Source: an uncultured Fibrobacter sp. (GTDB taxonomy: Bacteria > Fibrobacterota > Fibrobacteria > Fibrobacterales > Fibrobacteraceae). From it: DNA of 64,000 bases. The position numbers were made by a program, and so were the translations under genes. The stretch is taken from contig CAKUWY010000006.1 in the NCBI GenBank assembly GCA_934699585.1, forward strand, positions 82,525-146,524, in the 5' to 3' direction. The first letter of the stretch is position 1, and each line of letters starts with the position of its first letter. Positions 25,186 through 32,346 of the stretch are shown one piece after another. The notes below the pieces were generated by a model. The model did not search any database. It had not been told where the DNA came from and worked only from the letters and a program-made list of their open reading frames with translations.

Positions 25186-25230
25186 TTCTCACAAAATTTT
25201 ATATATTATGATTATACCGGTGAGGTTTAT

Positions 25231-25497
25231 ATGAATGCCATAAGACCCGTTTCAGACTTGCAAGATTGTCTCGAAGACATTTCCAAGACCGTCCACGAAT
25301 CTGGACAGCCTGTGTTCTTGACTAAAGACGGCTATGGCGACATGGTTCTTATGAGCATGGAAGCGTTCGCCCATTTTCAAATTGAAAATGAAATCTACGT
25401 CAAGTTGCACGAGGCCGAACTGCAGGCGCAAGAATCCACCAAAAGATATACTTCTGAAGAAATCCTAAAAGAAATCGGACAACTTACCGCTGTATGA
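25231..25497 (+). CDS. Antitoxin, Phd/YefM family
   Basis: The 88-residue protein has the Phd/YefM N-terminal layout: IRPVSDLQDCLEDISKTVHE, then GQPVFLTKDGYGDMVLMSME, a DNA-binding dimer fold. A charged C-terminus follows that would wrap the toxin. Its stop overlaps the toxin start (ATGA), the usual order. Upstream, TTATATATTATGATTATACC is partly palindromic and could be the autoregulatory operator. It neutralises the following RelE/ParE-type toxin. Confidence 0.88.
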   Translation: MNAIRPVSDLQDCLEDISKTVHESGQPVFLTKDGYGDMVLMSMEAFAHFQIENEIYVKLHEAELQAQESTKRYTSEEILKEIGQLTAV

Positions 25498-25808
25498 ACT
25501 ACAGAGTAGAATATCTACCCTTAGCCCTGTCAGATTTGAAGAGTGCGGCCACGCACATTTCTAACGAACTCGGGATGCCCAAAGCCGCAACGGAGCTTAT
25601 CAAGCGCATCGTTGACGACATTGACTCATTAGCCGATTTTCCATATTCACAGCCAGCCTACACTCCCATAAAGCCCCTAAAACACGACTTCAGAAAAATG
25701 GTCGTACAGAACTATTCCGTTTTCTATTGGGTTGACGAAAACTCTAAAACAATAACAGTTGCTCGAATTCTGTACAACCGAAGAAACATCACTTCATTAA
25801 TTCGATAA
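25494..25808 (+). CDS. Toxin, RelE/ParE family
   Basis: The 104-residue basic protein fits RelE/ParE toxins: MNYRVEYLPLALSDLKSAAT, a helical hairpin, then LKHDFRKMVVQNYSVFYWVD and ITVARILYNRRN at the C-terminus. RelE members cut ribosome-bound mRNA and ParE members poison gyrase. The sequence does not settle which; the ending VARILYNRR is common in ParE-like proteins. It overlaps the antitoxin by four bases. A shard of an L,D-transpeptidase gene begins about 45 bp downstream. Confidence 0.87.
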   Translation: MNYRVEYLPLALSDLKSAATHISNELGMPKAATELIKRIVDDIDSLADFPYSQPAYTPIKPLKHDFRKMVVQNYSVFYWVDENSKTITVARILYNRRNITSLIR

Positions 25809-25853
25809 AGACATCTACACAAAAACAATAGAGGTCTCTCGGGATTACTCCAA

Positions 25854-26069
25854 GTTTTAGGGCGGACAGGATTCATCAAACCCATGCTCTCCTCACCCAT
25901 CGATAACATCATGATCCACGGCAATCCGAACAAGGTCCCCGCATTCCTATTTAAATTCTGGCACAAGTGGAAAGACTGGACCGCCGGCTGCATCGCCGTC
26001 ACGAACGACGAAATCGAAGAAATCTACGATGCCGTCAAGGACGGCACGCCAATAACCATCAAGCCTTAG
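25854..26069 (+). pseudogene. L,D-transpeptidase (YkuD) shard 1, internally deleted
   Basis: After a GTTTTAGGGCGGA border the sequence reads SSPIDNIMIHGNPNK, then FKFWHKWKDWTAGCIAVTND and EIEEIYDAVKDGTPITIKP-stop. The second half is the catalytic C-terminus of ErfK/YkuD enzymes, with the HG motif and Cys in TAGCIAV. The first residues (SPIDNI) match the N-terminal part of shard 2 (27641). The middle of the domain, over 60 residues, is missing, and the 5' edge is one base out of frame with shard 2. An ATG at 25884 opens 61 codons. An active enzyme is unlikely. Confidence 0.75.
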
Positions 26070-26077
26070 AAAGCCGA

Positions 26078-26099
26078 GTTTTAGGGCGAAGCCCTACCC
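26078..26099. repeat. Cassette-border palindrome, copy 2
   Basis: GTTTTAGGGCGAAGCCCTAC follows shard 1 by 8 bp, and its right arm overlaps the stop codon of the minus-strand PIN gene. Confidence 0.7.
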
Positions 26100-26501
26100 T
26101 AACAAATCAAGCATCTGCCGAGGCGTGACAACAACAGGTGTTTCGGGAAAATGCTTAACATTTCCCGTTACAAGATGCGTTTCGACTGTTTTGCCGTATG
26201 CTAACGCGACTGCATAAAAAACAATGTCCTTAGGGTCCGGCATCGATTCGCAAATTTCAGCCAAGTCAGATTCCATCACGCAAAGGCGATTGATTTGCAA
26301 CAAAGTTTCAGCGATTCTTTCAGGCGAAAATCCGAATTTCGGTCTATTAAGAACGATCCTATATTCCTCAAGAATTTCTTCATTCAAAACAGGGACAATA
26401 CGTCCATCAAATACAGCCTGCAAAACGAGACCCGGAACAGAATCCCATTTCAGAAAAGCAGACACAAGAACATTCGTATCGATTACAGCATAATGCTTCA
26501 T
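26094..26501 (-). CDS. PIN-domain toxin
   Basis: The 135-residue protein is a PIN-domain ribonuclease of the COG1569-type toxin group. It starts YAVIDTNVLVSAFL with the first acidic residue Asp8, has conserved Glu in NEEILEEYRIVL, PDPKDIVFYAVAL with further metal-binding acids, and VTGNVKHFP near the end. Such toxins cleave RNA with Mg2+. It overlaps the upstream antitoxin by four bases. Its stop lies inside a cassette-border palindrome shared with other parts of the island. Confidence 0.88.
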   Translation of the reverse strand: MKHYAVIDTNVLVSAFLKWDSVPGLVLQAVFDGRIVPVLNEEILEEYRIVLNRPKFGFSPERIAETLLQINRLCVMESDLAEICESMPDPKDIVFYAVALAYGKTVETHLVTGNVKHFPETPVVVTPRQMLDLLG

Positions 26502-26836
26502 CGACCGTTCCTTGCCGCATCGATTTCAGCATTAATTTCGTCCAAGGACATTTCAGAAGCGCCAGCACGAGCTGCATCGGCGGAAAGTTGCTGCATGGTA
26601 TTCAGCATCCTGCCGGCCACTGTCCGACCAGAAGCATCATAAAAAGCACGACGTTCTGCAACAAACTGCGGAACAGTTGCGGAAGAAACCTCAAACGGAA
26701 TTCGACGTTCACGCACAACAGCACGAGCGAAGACATTAATAGCCGTCGTCATAGACATGCCGAATTCTTCGCACAATTCATCGAACTCTTTTTTAAGATC
26801 CGATTCCATCCTAATACTGAATGTTGTTTGCGACAT
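26498..26836 (-). CDS. Antitoxin, RelB/DinJ family
   Basis: The 112-residue protein starts with the RelB/DinJ ribbon-helix-helix: TTFSIRMESDLKKEFDELCE followed by EFGMSMTTAINVFARAVVRE. A C-terminal helix of Asp/Glu/Ala would cover the toxin. It lies directly before the PIN gene and overlaps it. RelB/DinJ antitoxins usually pair with RelE/YafQ; pairing with a PIN toxin is less common but known. Confidence 0.85.
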   Translation of the reverse strand: MSQTTFSIRMESDLKKEFDELCEEFGMSMTTAINVFARAVVRERRIPFEVSSATVPQFVAERRAFYDASGRTVAGRMLNTMQQLSADAARAGASEMSLDEINAEIDAARNGR

Positions 26837-26956
26837 AAAACGCCTCTTTAGGTTTCATTACATACCAAATATACACAAAAATGCACCTAAAAGCAACCTA
26901 TTTGACACTTAATTTTCATTTTCAGGGCAGTTTCCTATTTTTTTATATTCTACCCC

Positions 26957-27620
26957 ATGAGACTTGCAAAGATTACACGGATGAAACGAAAAGCACTTGT
27001 CACTAGTGTAATGATTCTTTGTTGTTGGGCCTGCTGCGGTTTTTTCTGCACAAGCGAGTGGGATTTGTACCAGCCCTGCGGGCTACAAATATCTATAGAG
27101 CCACCCAAAAATTCCGATTCCGTTCATATTTCCGTATACAACGATAAGTCCATCTATCATTTGTTTCGAGATACACTCATCCACCCCAAATACAATTCTG
27201 CAGATTCATTCAGAAGGCTCCGGGTAGACGAGGATACTGACGACTTAAAGGATTCGGACTGGGAGTACGGCCGTTTTTATGGCGGAAACCGTTTTTTGCG
27301 GCGACAAGAAGACGATATTTCCCGTAGTTTCGTTCAATGTACGTAAAGGAAGAACTTCTACTTGGATAGAAACCTTTTACTCTACGGAAAGAGCCTTCTA
27401 TGATTCCACAGGAACAAGATCTACCTTGCACGAACACTTTGACTATGATTCGTCTTTACCGCCAAATTATGATTTTACCTCTATTGACGAGGATTCCACA
27501 TACTACATAGAACAGCGTTTTGTTCTCATTGTGAACGATTGCGGTATAGACTCCACTTATCTCATCGAAATCGATTATACAGAAGAATGCCACAAACGAA
27601 GTGACAATTACCTGTTTTGA
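26957..27620 (+). pseudogene. Frameshifted exported protein of unknown function
   Basis: The first frame (26957-27346) encodes a signal-like N-terminus (VTSVMILCCWACCGFFC) and an Asp/Ser-rich body through KDSDWEYGRFYGGNRF. The second frame (open from 27249, to 27620) continues with a similar composition: CGDKKTIFPVVSFN, SSLPPNYDFTSIDEDST, a Cys-containing end. The frames overlap around T-runs at 27274 and 27291, so a +1 shift there would join them into one protein of about 215 residues. This could be a real inactivating indel, a phase-variable T-tract or an assembly error. A TATATTC box ends 6 nt before the ATG. Confidence 0.6.
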
Positions 27621-27640
27621 GTAACGATATTTTTAGGGCA

Positions 27641-27766
27641 GATAGGATTCAGGAACTCAAGCTCACCTCACCCATTGACAACATTCTCGTAGAAAAGGCA
27701 AAGCGCCAAATGCACTTGCGAAGCGGCGAGACAGTTGTCAAGACTTACAGGATTTCGCTTGGCTAG
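27641..27766 (+). pseudogene. L,D-transpeptidase (YkuD) shard 2, N-terminal piece
   Basis: Forty-one codons encode DRIQELKLTSPIDNILVEKA followed by KRQMHLRSGETVVKTYRISL-G and a stop. This is the beginning of an ErfK/YkuD domain, where ILV(D/E)K...L...G..VKTY.(I/V)SLG is conserved. The catalytic half is absent. The open frame enters from a TTTTTAGGGCA half-border and ends 8 bp before a full GTTTTAGGGCGG border. It is a remnant, complementary in content to shards 1 and 3. Confidence 0.75.
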
Positions 27767-27774
27767 GATGTTGG

Positions 27775-27801
27775 GTTTTAGGGCGGTGCCCTAGGCGAAG
27801 G
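27775..27801. repeat. Cassette-border palindrome, copy 3
   Basis: GTTTTAGGGCGGTGCCCTAG plus GCGAAGG follows shard 2, as copies 2 and 4 follow shards 1 and 3. Confidence 0.75.
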
Positions 27802-27821
27802 ATCTAGACCAGAATTACAAA

Positions 27822-27852
27822 GCGTCCAGGTTAAATGCCTGGGCGTTTTTTT
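27822..27852 (+). terminator. Rho-independent terminator, copy 2
   Basis: CGTCCAGG-TTAAATG-CCTGGGCG with TTTTTTT has the same stem as 24613-24642 and differs in the loop. It separates shard 2 from the next lipoprotein. Confidence 0.8.
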
Positions 27853-27933
27853 ATTTACGGCAAACCAAAACGCTTGCGAACCCGCATAAATAAATGTATA
27901 TTAAGGTTGTAAGTCTTATAAAAGGATCTTTAT

Positions 27934-29070
27934 ATGAAGACTGTTTCGGGTAAAACATTTATTATTTCTTGTATCGTGCTGTTGTCCGCAATCTTTATCT
28001 CAGCATGCGGAGACGATAACAGTTCCAGCGTCCCAGATTCGTCACTAGAATCTTCTAGCAGCGTAGAAGACATTGAAAGCAGTTCCGATGCAATCTCCAG
28101 CGAAGCATCAACACAATCTAGCGCTACCGAACCCTATTCTAGCGCAGTCGCAAGCGCTAAGGATTATTGTTCCACTAATTTTCGATACAAGTACAACCAT
28201 GATGAAACGAATAAGAAATTCACCATATTTGAAGATCACTCCTACGACGAATGCCAACATCTAAATGGCAACTATACATTTGCCCATATAGACGAAGTTC
28301 TGCAGCATAAACGGAGTTACTTCTTTGTCGGAGACACTCTAGTTTTAATTCAGAACAACGAAGGCGATCCCGATACTGCGACCACCGTTTTGGTAGGAGG
28401 ATCCACGAACAATCTTCTCGGAGACTGGTCTTTCACAACATGCAACTACGAAGCAGGTTCCATTTCTTGCAACAATAAACCGAAATCATACACGATCCAT
28501 TATGTTTTTGAAGCAGATTCTCAGTTCGTATATTACACGTTAGCAGACGGAAGTTGTATTCCACCAGAATCTTTAATGCCAAGTGACGGGACCTTGGACA
28601 AAGACGAAAGCTACACCGATACCTACGCCATGCTATGGCTATACAACTCCATTATAAACATCAAAAAAGGTGACACTAAAAACATAAGCATTTATCCTTA
28701 CGATTTCTTCCTTCAATCGGGCGGAATTACCGTTCCATCCGAAGTTGCCATTTCAAGTCAAAGCAAGTATGCCGTTACCTTCACTATAGGCGGTCAGGAA
28801 TTTTCGACCACCATTGGTGAAAACACTCACCGTATCCAGTATTATTCCGGTTCCCAGTCTGAAGTTGATTTGGACCTCGCCTCCGGCAGCAAAGTTTGCC
28901 ATCTGCATTACTTTAGAGATGCTAAGCTCACCAGTGAAACATGCAAGGCAGAAAATGCGCCCAACTTTGAATTGGATACGCATGAAGAAACCGGCGTCGA
29001 ATATGTTGACTCGTACAAAATTGAAAATATTGACGAATTTAAGGCTTGCCTGATTACGCTGGCACAATAA
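27934..29070 (+). CDS. Putative lipoprotein with Ser-rich linker
   Basis: The 378-residue protein has a signal peptide ending AIFISAC (lipobox). A Ser-rich, acidic linker at about 28-70 (SSSVPDSSLESSSS, repeated ESSSD blocks) is of the kind common in Fibrobacter surface proteins. The mature part has Cys pairs, many Tyr/Asp strands and no domain I recognise. AAAGGATC before the ATG is a reasonable SD, and a TGTATATTAAG box lies further upstream. Predicted outer-membrane lipoprotein. Lower GC content than flanking housekeeping genes fits an accessory gene. Confidence 0.75.
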   Translation: MKTVSGKTFIISCIVLLSAIFISACGDDNSSSVPDSSLESSSSVEDIESSSDAISSEASTQSSATEPYSSAVASAKDYCSTNFRYKYNHDETNKKFTIFEDHSYDECQHLNGNYTFAHIDEVLQHKRSYFFVGDTLVLIQNNEGDPDTATTVLVGGSTNNLLGDWSFTTCNYEAGSISCNNKPKSYTIHYVFEADSQFVYYTLADGSCIPPESLMPSDGTLDKDESYTDTYAMLWLYNSIINIKKGDTKNISIYPYDFFLQSGGITVPSEVAISSQSKYAVTFTIGGQEFSTTIGENTHRIQYYSGSQSEVDLDLASGSKVCHLHYFRDAKLTSETCKAENAPNFELDTHEETGVEYVDSYKIENIDEFKACLITLAQ

Positions 29071-29101
29071 ACGCCTTATAGCAGCTCTTTATGAGCAGAT
29101 G

Positions 29102-29124
29102 CTTTTAGCGCGTGCCCTACCCTA
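29102..29124. repeat. Cassette-border half-copy
   Basis: CTTTTAGCGCGTGCCCTACC is a degenerate form of the GTTTTAGGGCGGAGCCCTA border. It overlaps the end of the minus-strand antitoxin-like gene, as at 26094. Confidence 0.5.
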
Positions 29125-29433
29125 CACCAATTCCGCTTTGAGTTTTGCAGCGAGTTCAATCACGGCATCATCGACAAGAGTCTGGTAGTGCCCGCCAAAG
29201 CGGTCCGTGAAAGCCTTGATGACATCGACAGCTCCAGAGTGCAGACGAATCGTATAGGGTTTCCTTGCTGAGGCTCTAAACTTGTAGGAAGCATTAGCCA
29301 ACGACGCGAGTTCCTTTTTGCGTTCTTCGGTAATCTGCGGTTTGCCTGCATGGTTCACCTCGAAATCAGCAAGGATTTCTTGCTCCTCTTCGTCCAGATT
29401 GAACTTTTTCGCATGTTCCTTAAAAGACAACAT
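29122..29433 (-). CDS. Putative BrnA-like antitoxin
   Basis: The 103-residue protein ends in a ribbon-helix-helix-like segment: YTIRLHSGAVDVIKAFTDRF, GGHYQTLVDDAVIELA. This resembles the C-terminal DNA-binding part of BrnA-type antitoxins, where a basic (R/K)PYTIRL strand is followed by helices ending LI/ALL. It directly follows and touches the toxin-like gene (shared base at 29433), the order of brnT-brnA. The assignment rests on this order and the C-terminal pattern. Confidence 0.65.
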   Translation of the reverse strand: MLSFKEHAKKFNLDEEEQEILADFEVNHAGKPQITEERKKELASLANASYKFRASARKPYTIRLHSGAVDVIKAFTDRFGGHYQTLVDDAVIELAAKLKAELV

Positions 29434-29702
29434 TACTTACCTCCATATTTTCTCTGCGCGACTCTACTCGGCACAATAGTCTTAAGCCAAATGTCTCCAT
29501 CAGGTTCAGGCTTGTAAGGAACAACATAACAATAGCCTTCAATCCTAACAACCATAATTCTCTGCCCTGGATACTTCTCCTGATTCGGGTGTTCGTAATC
29601 ATCCAGGACCTCTTTGTTCCGCATAATTTCTTCGACTTGTTCGAAGAAAACATGTCTCGTTACCTTCAACAATTCATTTTTCTCAGAATTCCATCTAGCC
29701 AC
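29433..29702 (-). CDS. Putative BrnT-like toxin
   Basis: The 89-residue protein has a BrnT-like outline: WNSEKNELLKVTRHVFFEQV at the start (BrnT proteins have W(D/N)..KN..N..KH.(V/I)SFE.A), a middle GQRIMVVRIEGYCYVVPY, and VPSRVAQRKYGG at the end. BrnT toxins are RelE-like ribonucleases regulated by BrnA. A TAATATAATTACCG stretch upstream is A/T-rich. The N-terminal His seen in BrnT is present as RH. Family membership is probable but not certain. Confidence 0.65.
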   Translation of the reverse strand: MARWNSEKNELLKVTRHVFFEQVEEIMRNKEVLDDYEHPNQEKYPGQRIMVVRIEGYCYVVPYKPEPDGDIWLKTIVPSRVAQRKYGGK

Positions 29703-29783
29703 GAATTCTACCCCTTAATATAATTACCGTACACACATTTGTCAATACATTTGTAAAACATTTACTTTTTTAGGCGATTTTCG

Positions 29784-29873
29784 CTATTTCCTAAAGCCCT
29801 TCGGATTCGCCATTTTCTGAAATTCAACATCCTTTACCATTTTCACAAACGGTTTCTTGTAACTGCGACTCAT
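29784..29873 (-). CDS. 29-residue small protein or truncated gene behind a structured leader
   Basis: An ATG with a good SD (GGAGG about 7 nt upstream) opens 29 codons starting MSRSYKKPFVK and ending MANPKGFRK, then TAG. Small basic proteins beginning MSRSYKK and ending with an ANR/KFRR-like motif are common as unknown proteins in many bacteria, usually longer, so this may be an internally shortened version. The main reason to believe it is expressed is its upstream region: a sigma70-like promoter and folded leader that occur again before the gene at 59185-59655. Confidence 0.5.
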   Translation of the reverse strand: MSRSYKKPFVKMVKDVEFQKMANPKGFRK

Positions 29874-30040
29874 ATTATAGCCTCCGTTGTTATGGCCGCA
29901 TTTGCGACCGGTTGTTTTTCAGAGGCGTTCTTTCGCAAAGGGCCGTAAAGCCCAAATAACAAAGAACGCATCTCGCCTTTCCTTAGACGAGATGCGTTCG
30001 GGGATGCAGAAATTGTACCTAAGTTTTAATTTTTTGGCAA
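29874..30040 (-). promoter_or_regulatory. Promoter plus structured leader element, copy 1
   Basis: On the minus strand, TTGCCA (30040-30035) and TACAAT (30017-30012) are spaced by 17 nt. An 11-bp hairpin AACGCATCTCG/CGAGATGCGTT (29998-29965) with a U-rich 3' flank follows, then a GGTCGCA-AA-TGCGGCC hairpin around 29894-29910, then the SD. Copy 2 is at 59656-59818. Where the copies differ, pairing is kept by G-U only when read on the minus strand, which supports a folded minus-strand RNA. Confidence 0.7.
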
Positions 30041-30115
30041 GGGGCGTGCAAAAATTTTACATAAACCTCAAAGCCATCAAAACAAGTTTCCACAGCGGAA
30101 AACTATATTTATGGC

Positions 30116-31351
30116 ATGAAGGCGACCGTCCTAATCATATTTATCCTATTTGCGCAAGTTCTTGCGGACTCCCCACACATGTATTTTGACGGTGTTGATC
30201 CGGAAGAATACGAATCGAGCATTGACTCAATGCCGATTATAGCGGATTCCGTTACAAAACTCTTTTCATTGCCTGATTCATCCCTGATAAACGCTGCAAC
30301 AGACGCATATTCTTTTGAAGCGGTTTTTAACCCCATTCGGGACAGCCTTATTCTTTTTTATGCGGAACACCCCGAAGAACCGTTGGATTCACTTCGGCAA
30401 GAGGTTTTGCTTCATTGGTCATGCCGGTACCTGCTACGTTGTTTTTCCCGAAAGCCCATAGGGAGCGGCTTTTACATATCGCGAGGGCAATTTCAATTTT
30501 TTGAATATAATGATGAAGAAGGAATTGACCAATTTTCCTCAAAACTTCCAGATACATCGTATTACCGAATATACCTTGAGCAAAAGCAACATATCGATTC
30601 AACGGTAGCACAGCAAAAACCAAATATCCGCCATAGGGTACAAAGTGCACTCTCACAACTAACATACCGGATGAAGCGGGATTCTTTATCCAAAAAAGAA
30701 CGTAGGGAACTCGCACAACTTATAGACCAACAAGTCGACTCCGTTGCAATGGATTGCCATCTGGGATTGTACGAGAGATCTCAGTTAAGGCATTATACAT
30801 CACGTCGAATATTCGCAATGGACCTTTCTTTTTTTTTGGCGATGCCGACCATTGATGAATCCTTCAACAAAATCAGGTTCTACGGCGGGGACATTACCGC
30901 AAAGGCAATAACGTCAAAAGGGGACTTCGGTTTAGGATTTAGCGTCGGCTTCGGAAAAAACGAAGGGGACGACATCCGCTACGAAGACATCTACCACAAG
31001 GGCGGGGAAACCGCGGGCGGCGTGGCTCCGTACCTCAGTTACGGCTATCCAGTTTTCGACAATACGGACCACAGGATTATCCCTACGGTCAAATTATGCT
31101 ACTACAGCGGTAGTTCCGGAGACGAATCGATTCCGGCAGAGGACGATACGCACGAACAGTTTTTCTATTCCCTGGGATTTCGTTACGAATACACCGTCAA
31201 CGCCCCTGCAGACAAAGAGGACTATCGTGAAGGGCTCCTACATGACGCTGTTTACGCGACAATCCATTTCGGCTTCGATGTAAACATGTATGCCGCCGAT
31301 GTCATCGCCATCAGGGCATTTGTCGGGCTTGGCCTTGGACTCTTTAAATAA
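30116..31351 (+). CDS. Exported protein with predicted C-terminal beta-barrel, unknown function
   Basis: The 411-residue protein has a signal peptide (MKATVLIIFILFAQVLA). A helical, charged N-terminal half follows with dense Lys/Glu/Arg (RMKRDSLSKKERRELAQLID). The C-terminal half alternates Gly/Tyr/Phe strands (FGLGFSVGFGKNEG, VAPYLSYGYPVF, FFYSLGFRYEYTV, ATIHFGFDVNMY), as in outer-membrane or surface beta structures. No family is recognised. TATATTT ends 5 nt before the ATG and no SD is visible, so it may be leaderless. Shard 3 of the L,D-transpeptidase starts directly after its stop. Confidence 0.6.
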   Translation: MKATVLIIFILFAQVLADSPHMYFDGVDPEEYESSIDSMPIIADSVTKLFSLPDSSLINAATDAYSFEAVFNPIRDSLILFYAEHPEEPLDSLRQEVLLHWSCRYLLRCFSRKPIGSGFYISRGQFQFFEYNDEEGIDQFSSKLPDTSYYRIYLEQKQHIDSTVAQQKPNIRHRVQSALSQLTYRMKRDSLSKKERRELAQLIDQQVDSVAMDCHLGLYERSQLRHYTSRRIFAMDLSFFLAMPTIDESFNKIRFYGGDITAKAITSKGDFGLGFSVGFGKNEGDDIRYEDIYHKGGETAGGVAPYLSYGYPVFDNTDHRIIPTVKLCYYSGSSGDESIPAEDDTHEQFFYSLGFRYEYTVNAPADKEDYREGLLHDAVYATIHFGFDVNMYAADVIAIRAFVGLGLGLFK

Positions 31352-31482
31352 AAAGATTCCTCTTTAAGTTCTGGCACAGGTGGAAGGACTGGACCTCCGG
31401 CTGCATCGCGGTCACCAACGACGAAATCGAAGAAATCTACGACGCCGTCAAGGACGGAACTCCGATAACCATCAAGCCCTAG
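31348..31482 (+). pseudogene. L,D-transpeptidase (YkuD) shard 3, C-terminal piece
   Basis: Reading from just after the preceding stop: KRFLFKFWHRWKDWTSGCIA, then VTNDEIEEIYDAVKDGTPIT and IKP-stop. This is nearly identical to the end of shard 1 and keeps the catalytic Cys in TSGCIAV, but the HG motif and everything before it are gone. There is no start codon. A full GTTTTAGGGCGGAGCCCTAG border follows 8 bp after the stop. Confidence 0.75.
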
Positions 31483-31490
31483 AAAGTCGG

Positions 31491-31519
31491 GTTTTAGGGC
31501 GGAGCCCTAGGCGAAGGGG
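31491..31519. repeat. Cassette-border palindrome, copy 4
   Basis: GTTTTAGGGCGGAGCCCTAG followed by GCGAAGGGG. This is the best match to copies 1 and 3, at the right edge of the accessory island. Confidence 0.75.
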
Positions 31520-31644
31520 TAGCGGAAGATGCATGGAGATCCCCGCCTGCGCGGGGATGACAAGAAAAAACGCGGGGATGACATGCAGCAGAAGCCAGGG
31601 GAAGGCTTTCCCCTACCCCATATACTTCGACTTATACCCAGCAT
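31520..31644. repeat. Dispersed hairpins before sod
   Basis: GATCCCCGCCTGCGCGGGGATGAC at 31537-31560 is a convergent hairpin, followed by a half-site CGCGGGGATGACATG and GGGGAAGGC-TTTCCCCTACC. The latter could act as a terminator for sod on the minus strand. No gene is present. Confidence 0.6.
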
Positions 31645-32244
31645 CTACCCCAGTCGTTTGTTCACCACTTCCCAGTTGACGATGCTCCAGAGCGCCTTGA
31701 GGTAGTCCGGACGGCGGTTGCGGTAGTCGATGTAGTAGGCGTGTTCCCACACGTCGAATGTGAGGAGCGGCTTGAGGTCCTTGGTGAGCGGGTTCTGGGC
31801 GTTGCCCTCTTGCGTAATCACGAGCTTGCCGCTTGCATCGGCGGAGAGCCAGACCCAGCCGGAACCGAAGAGGCCCGCACCTTTTGTCTGGAATTCTTCC
31901 TGGAACTTCTCGAAGGAGCCGAAGTCGCGGGCAATGGCTTCCGCGATCTTGCCGGTCGGGGCGTTGTTTGCCTTGGGGGCAGCAAACTGCAAGAAGTACA
32001 TGGAGTGGTTCAGAAACTGGCCCGCGTTGTTGAAAGCGCCGCCTTCGGCAGTCCTCACGATGTCTTCGAGGGACTTGCCTTCGAAGGTGCTACCCGGGAG
32101 GGCCGCGTTCAGGTTGTTCAGGTAGGTCTGCAGGTGCTTGCCGTAGTGGAACTCGATGGTTTCGGCGCTGAGGGCCGGGGCCAGGTCCGCCGCCGCATAC
32201 GGGAGGGCAGGCATTTCAAACTTTCCATTTTTCTGTTCGGTCAT
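31645..32244 (-). CDS. sodB: Superoxide dismutase, Fe/Mn family
   Basis: The 199-residue enzyme dismutates superoxide in the cytoplasm. Metal ligands are visible: His in FHYGKHLQTY, His in LNHSMYF, and Asp/His in FDVWEHAYYIDY. The N-terminal hairpin FEMPALPYAAADLAPALS is typical. GAGLFGSGWVWL at the centre resembles the iron-type enzymes, so sodB is the likelier symbol, though metal use cannot be settled from sequence. The presence of SOD fits oxygen defence in an anaerobe. Confidence 0.94.
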   Translation of the reverse strand: MTEQKNGKFEMPALPYAAADLAPALSAETIEFHYGKHLQTYLNNLNAALPGSTFEGKSLEDIVRTAEGGAFNNAGQFLNHSMYFLQFAAPKANNAPTGKIAEAIARDFGSFEKFQEEFQTKGAGLFGSGWVWLSADASGKLVITQEGNAQNPLTKDLKPLLTFDVWEHAYYIDYRNRRPDYLKALWSIVNWEVVNKRLG

Positions 32245-32346
32245 TGTGTCTCCTTTTCGCGGCTATGCCGCGATGTGAGATGCGAAATGTGAGATGTGTA
32301 GTGAGTAATTATAATTTCGCATTACACACTCCACATTACACATCAA

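Noticed and set aside
24966..31519. Chromosomal integron with attC sites
   Set aside because: The recurring border does not show the paired RYYYAAC/GTTRRRY core sites and no integrase is in the window. A cassette-like process is still possible, but integron identity is not supported.
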